A stretch of DNA of 64,000 nt from assembly GCA_963696645.1 (NCBI GenBank), contig CAVOKY010000008.1, positions 496,001 to 560,000 on the forward strand. Direction: 5' to 3'. Positions 9,012-17,862 of this stretch are shown here, piece by piece. The stretch's first letter is position 1, and each line of letters opens with the position of its first letter. The notes under the pieces were generated by a model. That model was given only the letters and a program-made list of their open reading frames with translations, ran no database searches and was not told the DNA's origin. The DNA is from JAMXLO01 sp963696645. GTDB lineage: Bacteria > Pseudomonadota > Alphaproteobacteria > Acetobacterales > Acetobacteraceae. The translations under genes and the position numbers were made by a program.

Positions 9012-9428
9012 ATGGATCTTGTCGAATCACTGACGCTGGTCAATGAGCCACTCGAGTTGGGTCGTGCCGCGACGTGGCTCGATGGACTGCTCGGCGAGGC
9101 CGGAGCGTCGCCTCGTGCGGTCGCCGCACTACAGGTCGCGCTCGAGGAAGTGCTCAACAACATCCTTTGCCATGGCTACGCCGATCTCGATGAACATACG
9201 ATCGAGGTGAGGTTCACCGCGGATGCATCGGCTGCAAGCCTCGAGTTCTTCGATGACGGCATCGCGTTCGATCCGACGCAGCACAAAGCTGCACCCTCCG
9301 ACGATTCCGCGGATCTCGAGTCGGGCAGACTCGGCCTGCTGTTCGTCCGGCGGCTGATGGATGAAGTGACCTACGAGCGGGACGCGGACCGCAATCACCT
9401 GACGCTTCGTAAGTACACGTCGCTATAA
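9012..9428 (+). CDS. RsbW-like anti-sigma/serine kinase, HATPase_c domain
   Basis: A 138-residue stand-alone GHKL ATPase of the RsbW/SpoIIAB type. The N box is ALEEVLNNILCHGY, the G1-like segment is FFDDGIAFDP and a later glycine motif reads GRLGLLFVRRLMD. Such proteins phosphorylate a STAS partner and sequester a sigma factor or other target. The ATG at 9012 is chosen because it opens the conserved fold; the upstream frame to 8925 looks non-coding. The STAS partner follows 22 bp downstream, and both precede vgrG by a short gap, so this switch may gate the type VI spike genes. Confidence 0.85.
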   Translation: MDLVESLTLVNEPLELGRAATWLDGLLGEAGASPRAVAALQVALEEVLNNILCHGYADLDEHTIEVRFTADASAASLEFFDDGIAFDPTQHKAAPSDDSADLESGRLGLLFVRRLMDEVTYERDADRNHLTLRKYTSL

Positions 9429-9450
9429 CGCGGAACACCGGAGGCGGGGC

Positions 9451-9801
9451 ATGGATATCATCGAGTCGCACAGCGGTCACACAGGTGTTCTGACCCTGTC
9501 CGGCAGACTGGACACGTCCAGCGCGTCTGAGCTGTCCTCGCGGGCAATCGCGCTGAGCGATCCCGGCATCCGTGCTGTTCTCATCGATCTGCAACATGTG
9601 GAGTACCTCACCAGCGCGGGGTTCCGCGCGTTGATCGCGATCAGACAGCACGCGGAACATCGCTCTATCGGATTGGCCTTGTGTGGACTGAACGGAATGG
9701 TACAGGATCTTTTCAACGTCAGCGGCCTGCTGGCCAGCTTCCACATTTACCCTGACGCAACATCGGCGATCGCCGCGCTTGCCAAACAGGGCTCAACCTG
9801 A
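9451..9801 (+). CDS. STAS-domain anti-sigma factor antagonist
   Basis: A 116-residue SpoIIAA/RsbV-type protein. GVLTLSGRLDTSSASEL and the phosphorylatable serine motif YLTSAGFRAL are conserved. In the partner-switch model the unphosphorylated form binds the RsbW-like kinase encoded just upstream. GGAGG lies 7 bases before the ATG. vgrG starts 31 bp downstream in the same orientation, so the three genes are probably co-transcribed. Confidence 0.9.
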   Translation: MDIIESHSGHTGVLTLSGRLDTSSASELSSRAIALSDPGIRAVLIDLQHVEYLTSAGFRALIAIRQHAEHRSIGLALCGLNGMVQDLFNVSGLLASFHIYPDATSAIAALAKQGST

Positions 9802-9832
9802 AGCACCACGCTGCCATGTGTGGAGAAAAACG

Positions 9833-12184
9833 ATGAGCGACACTCAGGCCTTGGTCGCAGGCGGCTATTCGCAGACGAACCGGTTGCTTGCCATCGATAC
9901 ACCACTCGGCCCGGACGAGGTTCTGCTGCTTGACCTGGAGGGCGAGGAAATCCTTTCCCGTTGCTTCCTCTATCGCGTCACCATCGCCACGCAGCAACCG
10001 GAGAGCGCCGTTCAGTCGTTGCTTGGCAAGGCGGTGACGCTTTGGCTGCTGAACAACAGCCCGGAGCTGCGGCGTCCGATCCATGGGCATGTCCGCCGGT
10101 TGGTAGGACATGGCACCACGGTTCGTGGCACCCGCCTCTATAAGCTGGAAGTGGTGCCGCGCCTCTGGTTCCTGACCTGCACGTCGGATTGCCGGATTTT
10201 CCAGGATCAGAGTATTCCCGATATCCTGCAAACCGTATTCACTGAACATGGTCTGACGAACTTTGAGTTCCGTGTCGTTCGGGCGGACTATCCGAACGCA
10301 GAATACTGCGTACAGTACCAGGAAACCGCCCACGATTTCGTCTCCCGTCTGATGGAACACCTGGGCCTGTTCTATTGGCACGAGCACAGTGCGGGTCGGC
10401 ATCAACTGGTGATCGCCGATCGCAATGCCGCGACCGGGCGATGCCAACCCGAGACAGTAATCATGTCGCCGCTCTCCGGCACCGGCGAGCTGCAGACCCT
10501 GGAGGTCGATTGCACGTTTCGTCCGGGTCGCTGGGCGCTGAACGATTACGACTTCCAGTCGCCGACCAAACTGTTGCGCGTTGATGCACCCACCACGCTC
10601 GACGTGCCTCGCATGGCGAACCACGAGATGTACGAATATCCAGGCAAGTTCCTTGACCAGGATACCGGCAGGTGGCTCAGCCGCCGGCGCATAGAACTGG
10701 AGGAGGCGCTGCATCTGCGCGTGTTTGGCACGGGCCGTGCGCCCGGCTTCGATCCCGGCCGCCGCTTCAAGGTCAAGCTGACGCGCGATGGCACCGACAC
10801 GAGCTATCTGCTGACCGAGGTGCGCCATCATGGTACCGCGCCGGGCCCGGACACCGACGGTGAGCGGCCAAACTACTCGAATGACTTCGTCGCCATTCCT
10901 GCCGATGTGCCATATCGTCCCGAGCGTCTGACGCCGAAGCCGTTTGCCCGCGGCGCGCAGACCGCGACCGTCGTCGGACCGCCGGGCGAGAACATCTTCT
11001 GCGACCCGTTCGGCCGCGTGCGGGTGCAGTTTCACTGGGACCGCCGCGGGCAACACAACGACCACAGCTCCTGCTGGATACGCGTTTCGCAGGCGCGGTC
11101 CGGATCGTTCTATGGCACCCAGGTGATCCCGCATGTCGGGCATGAAGTCATCGTGTCGTTCCTGGAGGGCGATCCGGACCGCCCGCTGGTTACCGGTACT
11201 GTTCCCAATGCGCTGACCATGCCGCCGATGACACTGCCGCTCGACAAGGACAAAACGATCCAGCGCGACCACGGCGACAACAAGATCGTAATGCAGGGCA
11301 AGGCAGGCTCCGAATATCTGAGCATGATGTCGCCCCGTGCGATCAACGTCTTCTCATCCGGACGAAGCGCACGACCGGTGTCGGCAGCCTCGACGATTGC
11401 CCCGCCGCCACCGCCCGGTGGCAACAGCCTCACGTTCTACTCGGATCCTGCGCAGAACAATCAGTCAGGCATTCCGACCACCCAGACCGGATCGGGCACT
11501 ACCGCGGACATCAACATTTTCCAGGACGGCGTCGGACTCCAGGAGTTGTGGGCGGAGTGGTACGGAACAACGCAAAGCGATATCGCCATTTCGGGCACGG
11601 TCACGCCGGCCACGCCCGGCAGCCCCGCTGTTGCGGGCACGTACGGCACGCAGGACGGGACGGTTGCCGATTCCTATCTGAACTGGGGAAGCGAGGGTCG
11701 CATCAACTGTCTCACGCTGGGCAACAACAACAACTGGGTCAACGGCAACGCCAATACCTGGATCAACGGCGATTCAAATACCCAGATCAACAACAACAGC
11801 ACAACCGTGATCGGGGGCAGCGGCTACGGCGGCGACAACAGCAATGTCGTGGTCACCACGACCATCTGGGGGGTCAGCAACACCAGAATCATGGGCGCCA
11901 ATGCCTCGACCGTACTCGGCGACAATACGTCGACGGTGGTCGCCACCAATCAGTCGTTCAATTTCGGCCTGGTGCTGACGTTGAATGCAGGAATGAGCAT
12001 TACGCTCAATCCGGGGCTTAGTCTGTCGCAAACCGGCGTTTCCCTGTCGCAGACCAATGTGTCGGGTTCGATCGTCAATAACGCGTGGAACGAGGTGCTG
12101 TTCGAGTTCAAGTCAGCCAACATATCGATGAGGGCTGCGGCTGCGTGTGCCATAAGGGTTGATGGCCTGCGGATGTTCTTATGA
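9833..12184 (+). CDS. vgrG: type VI secretion spike protein VgrG with long Asn/Thr-rich C-terminal extension
   Basis: A 783-residue VgrG. Residues 1-380 are the gp27-like base (early marker LPDEVLLLDLEGEE-like GPDEVLLLDLEGEE; NYSNDFVAIP near the end), and 385-470 the gp5 OB fold (DPFGRVRVQFHWDRRG, SCWIRVSQ, IPHVGHEVIVSFLEGDPDRP). After about 500 the usual needle is replaced or extended by an Asn/Thr/Gly-rich region (NNNWVNGNANTWINGDSNTQ and similar) that should form a beta-prism or beta-helix needle. It has no recognisable catalytic effector domain. GGAG lies 8 bases before the ATG. Accessory genes follow immediately, but no T6SS sheath or membrane genes occur in the window. Confidence 0.92.
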   Translation: MSDTQALVAGGYSQTNRLLAIDTPLGPDEVLLLDLEGEEILSRCFLYRVTIATQQPESAVQSLLGKAVTLWLLNNSPELRRPIHGHVRRLVGHGTTVRGTRLYKLEVVPRLWFLTCTSDCRIFQDQSIPDILQTVFTEHGLTNFEFRVVRADYPNAEYCVQYQETAHDFVSRLMEHLGLFYWHEHSAGRHQLVIADRNAATGRCQPETVIMSPLSGTGELQTLEVDCTFRPGRWALNDYDFQSPTKLLRVDAPTTLDVPRMANHEMYEYPGKFLDQDTGRWLSRRRIELEEALHLRVFGTGRAPGFDPGRRFKVKLTRDGTDTSYLLTEVRHHGTAPGPDTDGERPNYSNDFVAIPADVPYRPERLTPKPFARGAQTATVVGPPGENIFCDPFGRVRVQFHWDRRGQHNDHSSCWIRVSQARSGSFYGTQVIPHVGHEVIVSFLEGDPDRPLVTGTVPNALTMPPMTLPLDKDKTIQRDHGDNKIVMQGKAGSEYLSMMSPRAINVFSSGRSARPVSAASTIAPPPPPGGNSLTFYSDPAQNNQSGIPTTQTGSGTTADINIFQDGVGLQELWAEWYGTTQSDIAISGTVTPATPGSPAVAGTYGTQDGTVADSYLNWGSEGRINCLTLGNNNNWVNGNANTWINGDSNTQINNNSTTVIGGSGYGGDNSNVVVTTTIWGVSNTRIMGANASTVLGDNTSTVVATNQSFNFGLVLTLNAGMSITLNPGLSLSQTGVSLSQTNVSGSIVNNAWNEVLFEFKSANISMRAAAACAIRVDGLRMFL

Positions 12185-12212
12185 TTGTGCTGCCGAACCA
12201 AGGCACCGCGAT

Positions 12213-14850
12213 GTGAAGATCATCAAGCCGCAGACGCTCAGCCTGCTGACGCGGCCATTCGAATTCCGGCGCGAATACTGGCTCGGCGTTGCGGTGGTCG
12301 CGTTCCTGCCGGTGGGCGAAACCCATGTCCTGCTGGAGGAGACCGCACTATGGCCCTTGCTGGCAGAGGAACTGCCGGCGGACCAGCCGCTCGATGCGGT
12401 GATTCCCAAGCTACAGCCGGAGTTCCTGGCAGTCGCGCAGTGTTACGCGCCTGCCGGCGAAGCGTCGCCGCTGGTGCGGACCGGCATCCAGCTAGGCCCG
12501 CTGATCAAGCTGCTGGATGTGTACGGCGACCGCGTTTTCGACCAGCGCGCCAGACGGATCACCGAATCCGTACCGTTCACGCATATGGCGATCGATTGGA
12601 CGCGTGCCTACGGCGGTCCGGGATTCGCCGACAATCCGGCCGGCCGGGGGCTGGCGCCGGCGGATGGTTCCGAGCAGATCGTTCCGGTCCACAACGTCGT
12701 CAATCCCAAGCTGGGTCGGGAGGGCGCCCGGATTCCCGCCGCGTACGGCGTGGTGGACCAGATGTGGCCGGCGCGCGCGAAACTGGCCGGCACCTTCGAC
12801 GATGCATGGCTGAAGCAGGACTTTCCCGGCTTCGCCCGCGACATGGACTGGCATTTCTTCAATCTCGCGTCGCGCGACCAATGGCTTCCCGAGCCGCTTG
12901 CAGGCAATGAGACCTACGCCTTCAAGAACCTTCACCCTGACAAGCCGCTGCTGAAAGGCCGCCTGCCCGGAATGCTGCCGCGACTGTTCGTGGTCCGCAA
13001 AGGCGAGGACGACAGCTTCGAGGAAGTCGCACTGTCACTCACCACCGTGTGGTTCTTTCCGCATCGGGAGCGATTGGTTCTCGTGCATCACGGTCGTGCG
13101 CGGCTCGCGGAGGAAGACGGCTCCGACATCGCGCGCGTGGTAATCGGGGCCGACCGGCTCGATGCGCCGAGGTCAGCCGAGCATTATCGTTCGGTCATGG
13201 TGAAACGGACCGAGTCCGACGACCGCGGGCTTCATGCTTTGCGCGACGCGGACCTCGTGCCCGCCGAATGGTTGCGGCCCGACCAGGCGTTATCCGTGGC
13301 GGGGCCGGAAGGATCGTCGCTGCACGAGGTACTCGCCCGCCAGCGCAAGCGTTCCGAACGCGAGCACGTTGCGATCCGCGAGCGGGTCCGTGTACCTCGG
13401 CCTCGACCCCGACAAATACGGACCGCCGCCGCTGCCGCCGGAACAGCCTGCTCCGACGCCCGAGGAACTGCCCGCCTTCATCGAGGCAGTGCGGAAGGAA
13501 GCGGCGGCGCAGCAGGCAAAAGCACAGGCCGGCATCGCGGCGAAGAACGCCGAGATTGCCGCCGGACTTGCCGCGGCAGGCGTGCCGGACGATGCGATCC
13601 AGCAGCGGCTGAATGCCAAACCGAAGGGTCCCCCCGCGTTCAGCGTCGCCGCCATGCAGTCGGAAGCGGCGGCGCAAATCACCGCGATGCGCGTGCTGGG
13701 ACAATTGACCCTGGAATTCGAGTCACGGCTCGCGTCCGCGGAAACCGTGGCGCAATGGCAGAGCGCCGAAACCGGTCTGCGCAACGCCTATCGGCTGACC
13801 GCGCAGCATCAGGATCCGGCAGATGCGTTGCCGGCAGAACGGAGCGCGGCGATCCGCAGGCTGGTCGCGGACGATAACGCAGCAGCGCGCGCGATGTACG
13901 ACATGCATGGCGCCGACCTGTCCGGGCTCGACCTGAGCGGTATCGATCTGTCCGGCGTTTGCCTCGACGGCGCCAATCTGACCGGAACAACATTGGTGCG
14001 GGCAAAGCTTGCCAACGCTGTGTTCGCGCATGCGCGGATGGCTGGCTGTGTGCTGGATGGGGCCGACCTGAGCGGCACCAATCTGGGCAAGGCGCAGCTT
14101 GCCAACGCGAGCCTGCAGGGCGCGGTTTTGAAGAAGACCGTGCTTGCGTGCGCCGATCTCACGGATGCGTCGCTGGTCGGCGCCGAACTGGACAACGCCG
14201 ATCTCACCGACGCCATTATCGCCGGCGCCGATTTCAGCAGGGTTCGTGCAGTCGGCATCCTCGCGATGAACCTGTCGCTGCGCGCATTCCGCGCGCCCGG
14301 AATCCTGCTCAGGAAGGCGCAGTTCATCGAATGCGACCTGGAGGGTGCGGACCTGACCGGTGCCACGCTGGAGCGGTCGGCCTTCATCCAATCGAACCTG
14401 GCCGGCATCCGCCTGGTGGACGCACGGATGCGCAAGATCGCGTTCGTCAGGCAATGTTCGCTGGCGCGGGCCGATCTGACCCGCGCTGACCTGTCTGAGG
14501 CGAATCTGCGGGACACCGACCTGCGCGGCGCCAATCTCAATGGCGCCACGATCGAGTCGGCTGATCTGAGCGGTGCCGATCTGTCCGGCGCCATACTGAC
14601 CTATGCGCGCGGCACGAACTGCCGAATGGTCGCCGCCGACATGAGGAATGCGGATCTGCGTCTTGGCAACTTCTCGAAGGCCGATCTGTCCCGGGCCGAC
14701 CTGCGCGGCGCCAACCTGACCGGGATGGCGGCGTACGAAGCCAACCTGGCCAGGGCGAAGCTGGATCGCGGCACCAGGCGCGGCGGCATGTTCATGACCC
14801 GGATGCGCTATCTGCCGGTCTATGAGCCGCCCCAGGACTCGCCGGCGTGA
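12213..14850 (+). pseudogene. DUF2169-pentapeptide-repeat protein, split by a one-base frameshift
   Basis: The first frame (from a GTG at 12213) encodes a DUF2169 domain: FEFRREYWLGVAVVAFLP, the HMAIDWTRAYGGPGFADNP motif, and LSLTTVWFFPHRERLVLV. At about 13,380-13,390 the frame degenerates, and the neighbouring frame carries the continuation from YLGLDPDKYGPPPLPPEQ through an Ala-rich helical linker into about 20 pentapeptide repeats (ADLSGLDLSGIDLSGVCLDG onward) ending at 14850. DUF2169 proteins near VgrG often have pentapeptide C-termini, and the joined length of about 878 residues fits. The second half has no start of its own. DUF2169 proteins act as adaptors/chaperones loading effectors onto VgrG. 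It may be a true mutation or an assembly error. Confidence 0.85.
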
Positions 14851-15902
14851 CAGCCGACGACGTCGCGCAACTGGTCGAGGATGGTGAACCGGTTCGCAAG
14901 GTTTCCCACGCAGGCATCGATCTGTCGGGCCGTTCGCTGCTCGGCGGCGTCTTCGAGACCGTGGATTTCAGCAATGCGAACTTGCACGGCGCAACGCTGA
15001 CGCACGCATCGTTCATCGATTGCAAGCTGGCGGGCGCGGTCCTGGAAAGCGCGGACGTGACCAGCGCGTCTTTCATCCAATGTGACATGTCCGATGCATT
15101 GCTGGCGCGCATCAGCGGGAGGAGTGCGAAGTTCGTCGAGTGCAACCTGACCCAGTCGCGTTTCGCGGAAGCAGGACTTCGCAAGACAGCGATCGTGACC
15201 TGCGACATGACCGGCGCGAGCTTCATCGGGGCGCGGCTCGAGCAGACGTCGATCGTCGATTGCACGACGGTGACGGTCGATCTTTCGCGTACCGTTTGGC
15301 ATCGCGCGGCACTGCTGAACGCCGATCTGCGCGCGGCTCGGCTCGACGGGGCGCGGTTCTTCCGTAGCGCGCTGGTCGGAGCCAATTTCGCGGGCAAGCC
15401 GCTGCCTGGGTTCGCGTTCGCGACCTGCCTGTTGAACGCGGCCGACTTCAGCGGCTGCGATCTGACCGGCTGCGATTTCACGCAGTGCATGCTGATCGGT
15501 ACCAAGCTGCCAAGCGCTCGGCTGGTGGGCGCCAAACTGCCACGCGCGGTACTGAGCAAGGCGACATTGTCGCGCGCGGATCTGTCAGACGCCGATCTGA
15601 CGCAGGCCATCCTGGTCGACGCCGATGCGACCAACGCCCGGTTCCAGCGGGCCACGCTGTTTCAGACCATCGCCACCGGCCTGATCGCCACCGGCGCGAG
15701 TTTCAAGGGCGCTGACCTGACCAATGCGGATTTCAGTCATGCCAACCTCGACCGTGCCGATCTCACCGATGTGGTGATGGATCGCACCAACCTTCACGCG
15801 ATATCCGAGCAGGACGCGCGCGTACCCTCGCGCCAGGGGGCGTTGATGACCGACCCAGACCGGGCGATGTCGGAAAACTGGTATCAGGCGCCGGCCGTCT
15901 GA
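14847..15902 (+). CDS. pentapeptide repeat protein, T6SS-associated
   Basis: A 351-residue protein built almost entirely of A(D/N)LXX-type pentapeptide repeats (for example FSNANLHGATLTHASFIDCK and FSHANLDRADLTDVV), predicted to form a right-handed quadrilateral beta-helix. It starts with GTG overlapping the previous stop codon by 4 bases (GTGA), indicating translational coupling to the DUF2169-pentapeptide gene. Many repeats have a Cys or Ile at the fifth position, slightly unlike the upstream array. Role is presumably structural or adaptor-like in the VgrG spike complex; no catalytic motif is visible. Confidence 0.88.
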   Translation: MTADDVAQLVEDGEPVRKVSHAGIDLSGRSLLGGVFETVDFSNANLHGATLTHASFIDCKLAGAVLESADVTSASFIQCDMSDALLARISGRSAKFVECNLTQSRFAEAGLRKTAIVTCDMTGASFIGARLEQTSIVDCTTVTVDLSRTVWHRAALLNADLRAARLDGARFFRSALVGANFAGKPLPGFAFATCLLNAADFSGCDLTGCDFTQCMLIGTKLPSARLVGAKLPRAVLSKATLSRADLSDADLTQAILVDADATNARFQRATLFQTIATGLIATGASFKGADLTNADFSHANLDRADLTDVVMDRTNLHAISEQDARVPSRQGALMTDPDRAMSENWYQAPAV

Positions 15903-15971
15903 GGAACCTTGCGTGACGGTGTCTGACGAATCAGGATGCGGCGTTGGCGGCGATGCCGGAAGGAGCGTGAG

Positions 15972-16646
15972 ATGACGGCGGTTCCCCTCGGTCTGCTGCG
16001 AACTGCCTCGGATGAACTGTCGCAGGCCGGGATGCCGGCTGCCGCCTCGGCGCGGCTGATCGAGCGCGCTGGACGCGATGCGCGCATCGAGCATGACGGA
16101 CGCGCCGGCGAGGCGCGCGTTGCGTTCGGCTGCCTGGTGCAGCCCGAGCCTGGCGATCACGTGCTGACCAGCACTGTTGACGGCACCGTCTGGATCGTCG
16201 CTGTGCTGGAGCGGCATTCCAATGCGCCGGCGAGGCTGTGGGCAGAGGGGAACATCGACATCGTATCCGCGCGCGGGGATGTCTCGATCACCGCCGCGCA
16301 AACGGTCGATGTCCGCGCCGGCGCGCTGGCCCGTGTCGCAGCGCCGGAGATCCATTTGCACGCCGGTGTCGGGCGCTTCGTGGTGGACGAACTGCTGCAG
16401 GTCGGGCGGCGGCTCAGCCTTTACGTGGCAAAGCTTCGCAGCGTCGGCGAAATCGTCGAGACCTTCGCGGAACATGTGCTCACGCGGGCGCAACGCGGCA
16501 GCCGGTTCATCACCGAAAGCGATCAGCTTCGCGCGGGGAGCATCGACCAGCGTGCTGAAGGCACGTTGCAGTTGCGCGCTGAAACGGCCTTCATCACCGC
16601 CGATACGGTCGTGCGGGTGGACGCCGAGCAGATCCACATGGGCTGA
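15972..16646 (+). CDS. DUF3540 protein, VgrG-associated
   Basis: A 224-residue protein matching DUF3540 family architecture: an N-terminal adaptor part, then a beta-repeat region with GNIDIVSARGDVSITAAQ and VAAPEIHLHAGVG that resembles the VgrG needle repeats. The family occurs in VgrG/DUF2169/DUF4150 clusters and probably extends or caps the spike. AGGAG at 15961 lies 6-7 bases before the ATG. It is 69 bp after the pentapeptide gene and 24 bp before the DUF4150 gene, in one apparent operon. Confidence 0.85.
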   Translation: MTAVPLGLLRTASDELSQAGMPAAASARLIERAGRDARIEHDGRAGEARVAFGCLVQPEPGDHVLTSTVDGTVWIVAVLERHSNAPARLWAEGNIDIVSARGDVSITAAQTVDVRAGALARVAAPEIHLHAGVGRFVVDELLQVGRRLSLYVAKLRSVGEIVETFAEHVLTRAQRGSRFITESDQLRAGSIDQRAEGTLQLRAETAFITADTVVRVDAEQIHMG

Positions 16647-16670
16647 AGCCGAGCAACGGGGCGAGCAGGC

Positions 16671-17066
16671 ATGTTTGCGAACACGCAGATGATGGGCATG
16701 GACATGGCATTTCCCGATGTGTGCCTGACCCCGGCCGGACCGGTCATGGTGCCAATCCCGTATCCGAATATCGCCATGGGCCCGACGGCAATCCCCAACC
16801 AGGCCACGGTCATGATCATGGCGATGCCGGCACACAACCTGGGAACCACGACCCCGCTGACGAATGGGGACAACGCCGGCGTCGGCATGGGTGTGGCGTC
16901 GGGCATGGTGATGGGTCCGTCGCGCCATCTGACCGGCTCGTTCACCGTGCTGTTCGAGGGGATGCCGGCGACCCGGTTGACCTCGATGTCGCTGCAGAAT
17001 TCCACCAATGCGCCGGGTGCGCGCTTGGTGCCAAGTCAGCCGGTGGTGCTGCTGCTGGCACCCTGA
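16671..17066 (+). CDS. DUF4150 / PAAR-like spike-tip protein
   Basis: A 131-residue PAAR-like protein. MAFPDVCLTPAGPVMVPIPYPN and the closing SQPVVLLL are diagnostic of DUF4150, with the usual Met/Pro/Gly-rich body. Such proteins sharpen the VgrG tip and often carry a C-terminal toxin; here the protein ends at the PAAR-like domain, so no fused effector is visible. It closes the plus-strand spike operon; the next gene (GST) is convergent. Confidence 0.9.
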   Translation: MFANTQMMGMDMAFPDVCLTPAGPVMVPIPYPNIAMGPTAIPNQATVMIMAMPAHNLGTTTPLTNGDNAGVGMGVASGMVMGPSRHLTGSFTVLFEGMPATRLTSMSLQNSTNAPGARLVPSQPVVLLLAP

Positions 17067-17128
17067 GGCAGCGGGCTGGTCGCGGCGAGCCCTGGCCCGC
17101 GGACGACCAGCACGGTGGATGCGGCTGG

Positions 17129-17785
17129 TCAGAACTCGACTTCGAGTTCCTCGATCTGCTCCGGTTCGAGTTGTGCCGCCGCGACCCATTCCATCAGGTC
17201 CGGCCAGCGCAACACATGCTTGCAGTACGCCGCCGACACCGGATCGACCTGCACGTCGTAGCTGCGGAAGCGGGTGACGACCGGGGCGTACATCGCATCG
17301 CCGATCGTGGGCCGCCGGCCGAACAGCCACGGTCCCTGCCAAGTGTCCAGGCATTCGCGCCAAATCTCGGTGATCCGGTCGATATCCGCCTGGGCCGCGG
17401 ACCATATGGCCGTCCTGCGGCCCTCGGTACGCAGGTTCATCGGCAACGACGACCGCAGCGCGGAGAAGCCGGAATGCATTTCTCCGGAAATCGAGCGGCA
17501 GCGGGCGCGCGCCATGCGGTCGCCGGGATACATGCCCGCGTCGGGGCATACTTCGTTGAGGTATTCGGCGATCGCCAGGGTGTCCCATACCGTCACACCG
17601 TGATGCACCAGGCACGGCACGCGGATCGACGACGCCCGCAGCAGCAGTTCCGCCCGGGTGTTGGGATCTTCGGGGTCAACCACCTGCTCGTCGAAGTCGA
17701 GCCGCGCCAGGCGGGCGAGCAGAAAGCCGCGTAACGACCACGAGGAGTAGTTCTTGCTGCTGATCAGAAGGGTTGCGTCAGACAT
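17129..17785 (-). CDS. glutathione S-transferase family protein
   Basis: A 218-residue soluble enzyme with an N-terminal thioredoxin-like domain (TLLISSKNYSSWSLRGFLLAR; the Ser-Ser-Trp-Ser segment holds the likely catalytic serine; VTVWDTLAIAEYL is the GSH-binding Ser-equivalent region with Asp-Thr) and a helical C-terminal domain (FGRRPTIGDAMYAPVVTRF with the conserved N-cap Asp). The ATG at 17785 is chosen over the longer upstream frame, which lacks GST features. It probably conjugates glutathione to electrophiles or acts in isomerisation; no substrate hint from neighbours. It is divergent from the PHB depolymerase gene. Confidence 0.88.
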   Translation of the reverse strand: MSDATLLISSKNYSSWSLRGFLLARLARLDFDEQVVDPEDPNTRAELLLRASSIRVPCLVHHGVTVWDTLAIAEYLNEVCPDAGMYPGDRMARARCRSISGEMHSGFSALRSSLPMNLRTEGRRTAIWSAAQADIDRITEIWRECLDTWQGPWLFGRRPTIGDAMYAPVVTRFRSYDVQVDPVSAAYCKHVLRWPDLMEWVAAAQLEPEQIEELEVEF

Positions 17786-17862
17786 TGTTGCTTGCCTCAA
17801 TTGACCGGCCGGTCCATGCTGCATCGCAATATAACACCCGAACCGGCCCCGCCGACAACCGA

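Noticed and set aside
9719..11272. A 517-residue minus-strand frame opposite vgrG
   Set aside because: It is the antisense of vgrG, with no recognisable domain; the plus-strand VgrG has clear family motifs.
13920..15800. Regular A(D/N)LxG repeats considered as a tandem DNA repeat or CRISPR-like array
   Set aside because: The periodicity is 15 bp and comes from pentapeptide coding; there are no constant repeats with unique spacers.
15585..17615. A 676-residue minus-strand frame spanning several plus-strand genes
   Set aside because: It crosses the pentapeptide, DUF3540 and DUF4150 genes and has the composition of antisense high-GC DNA.
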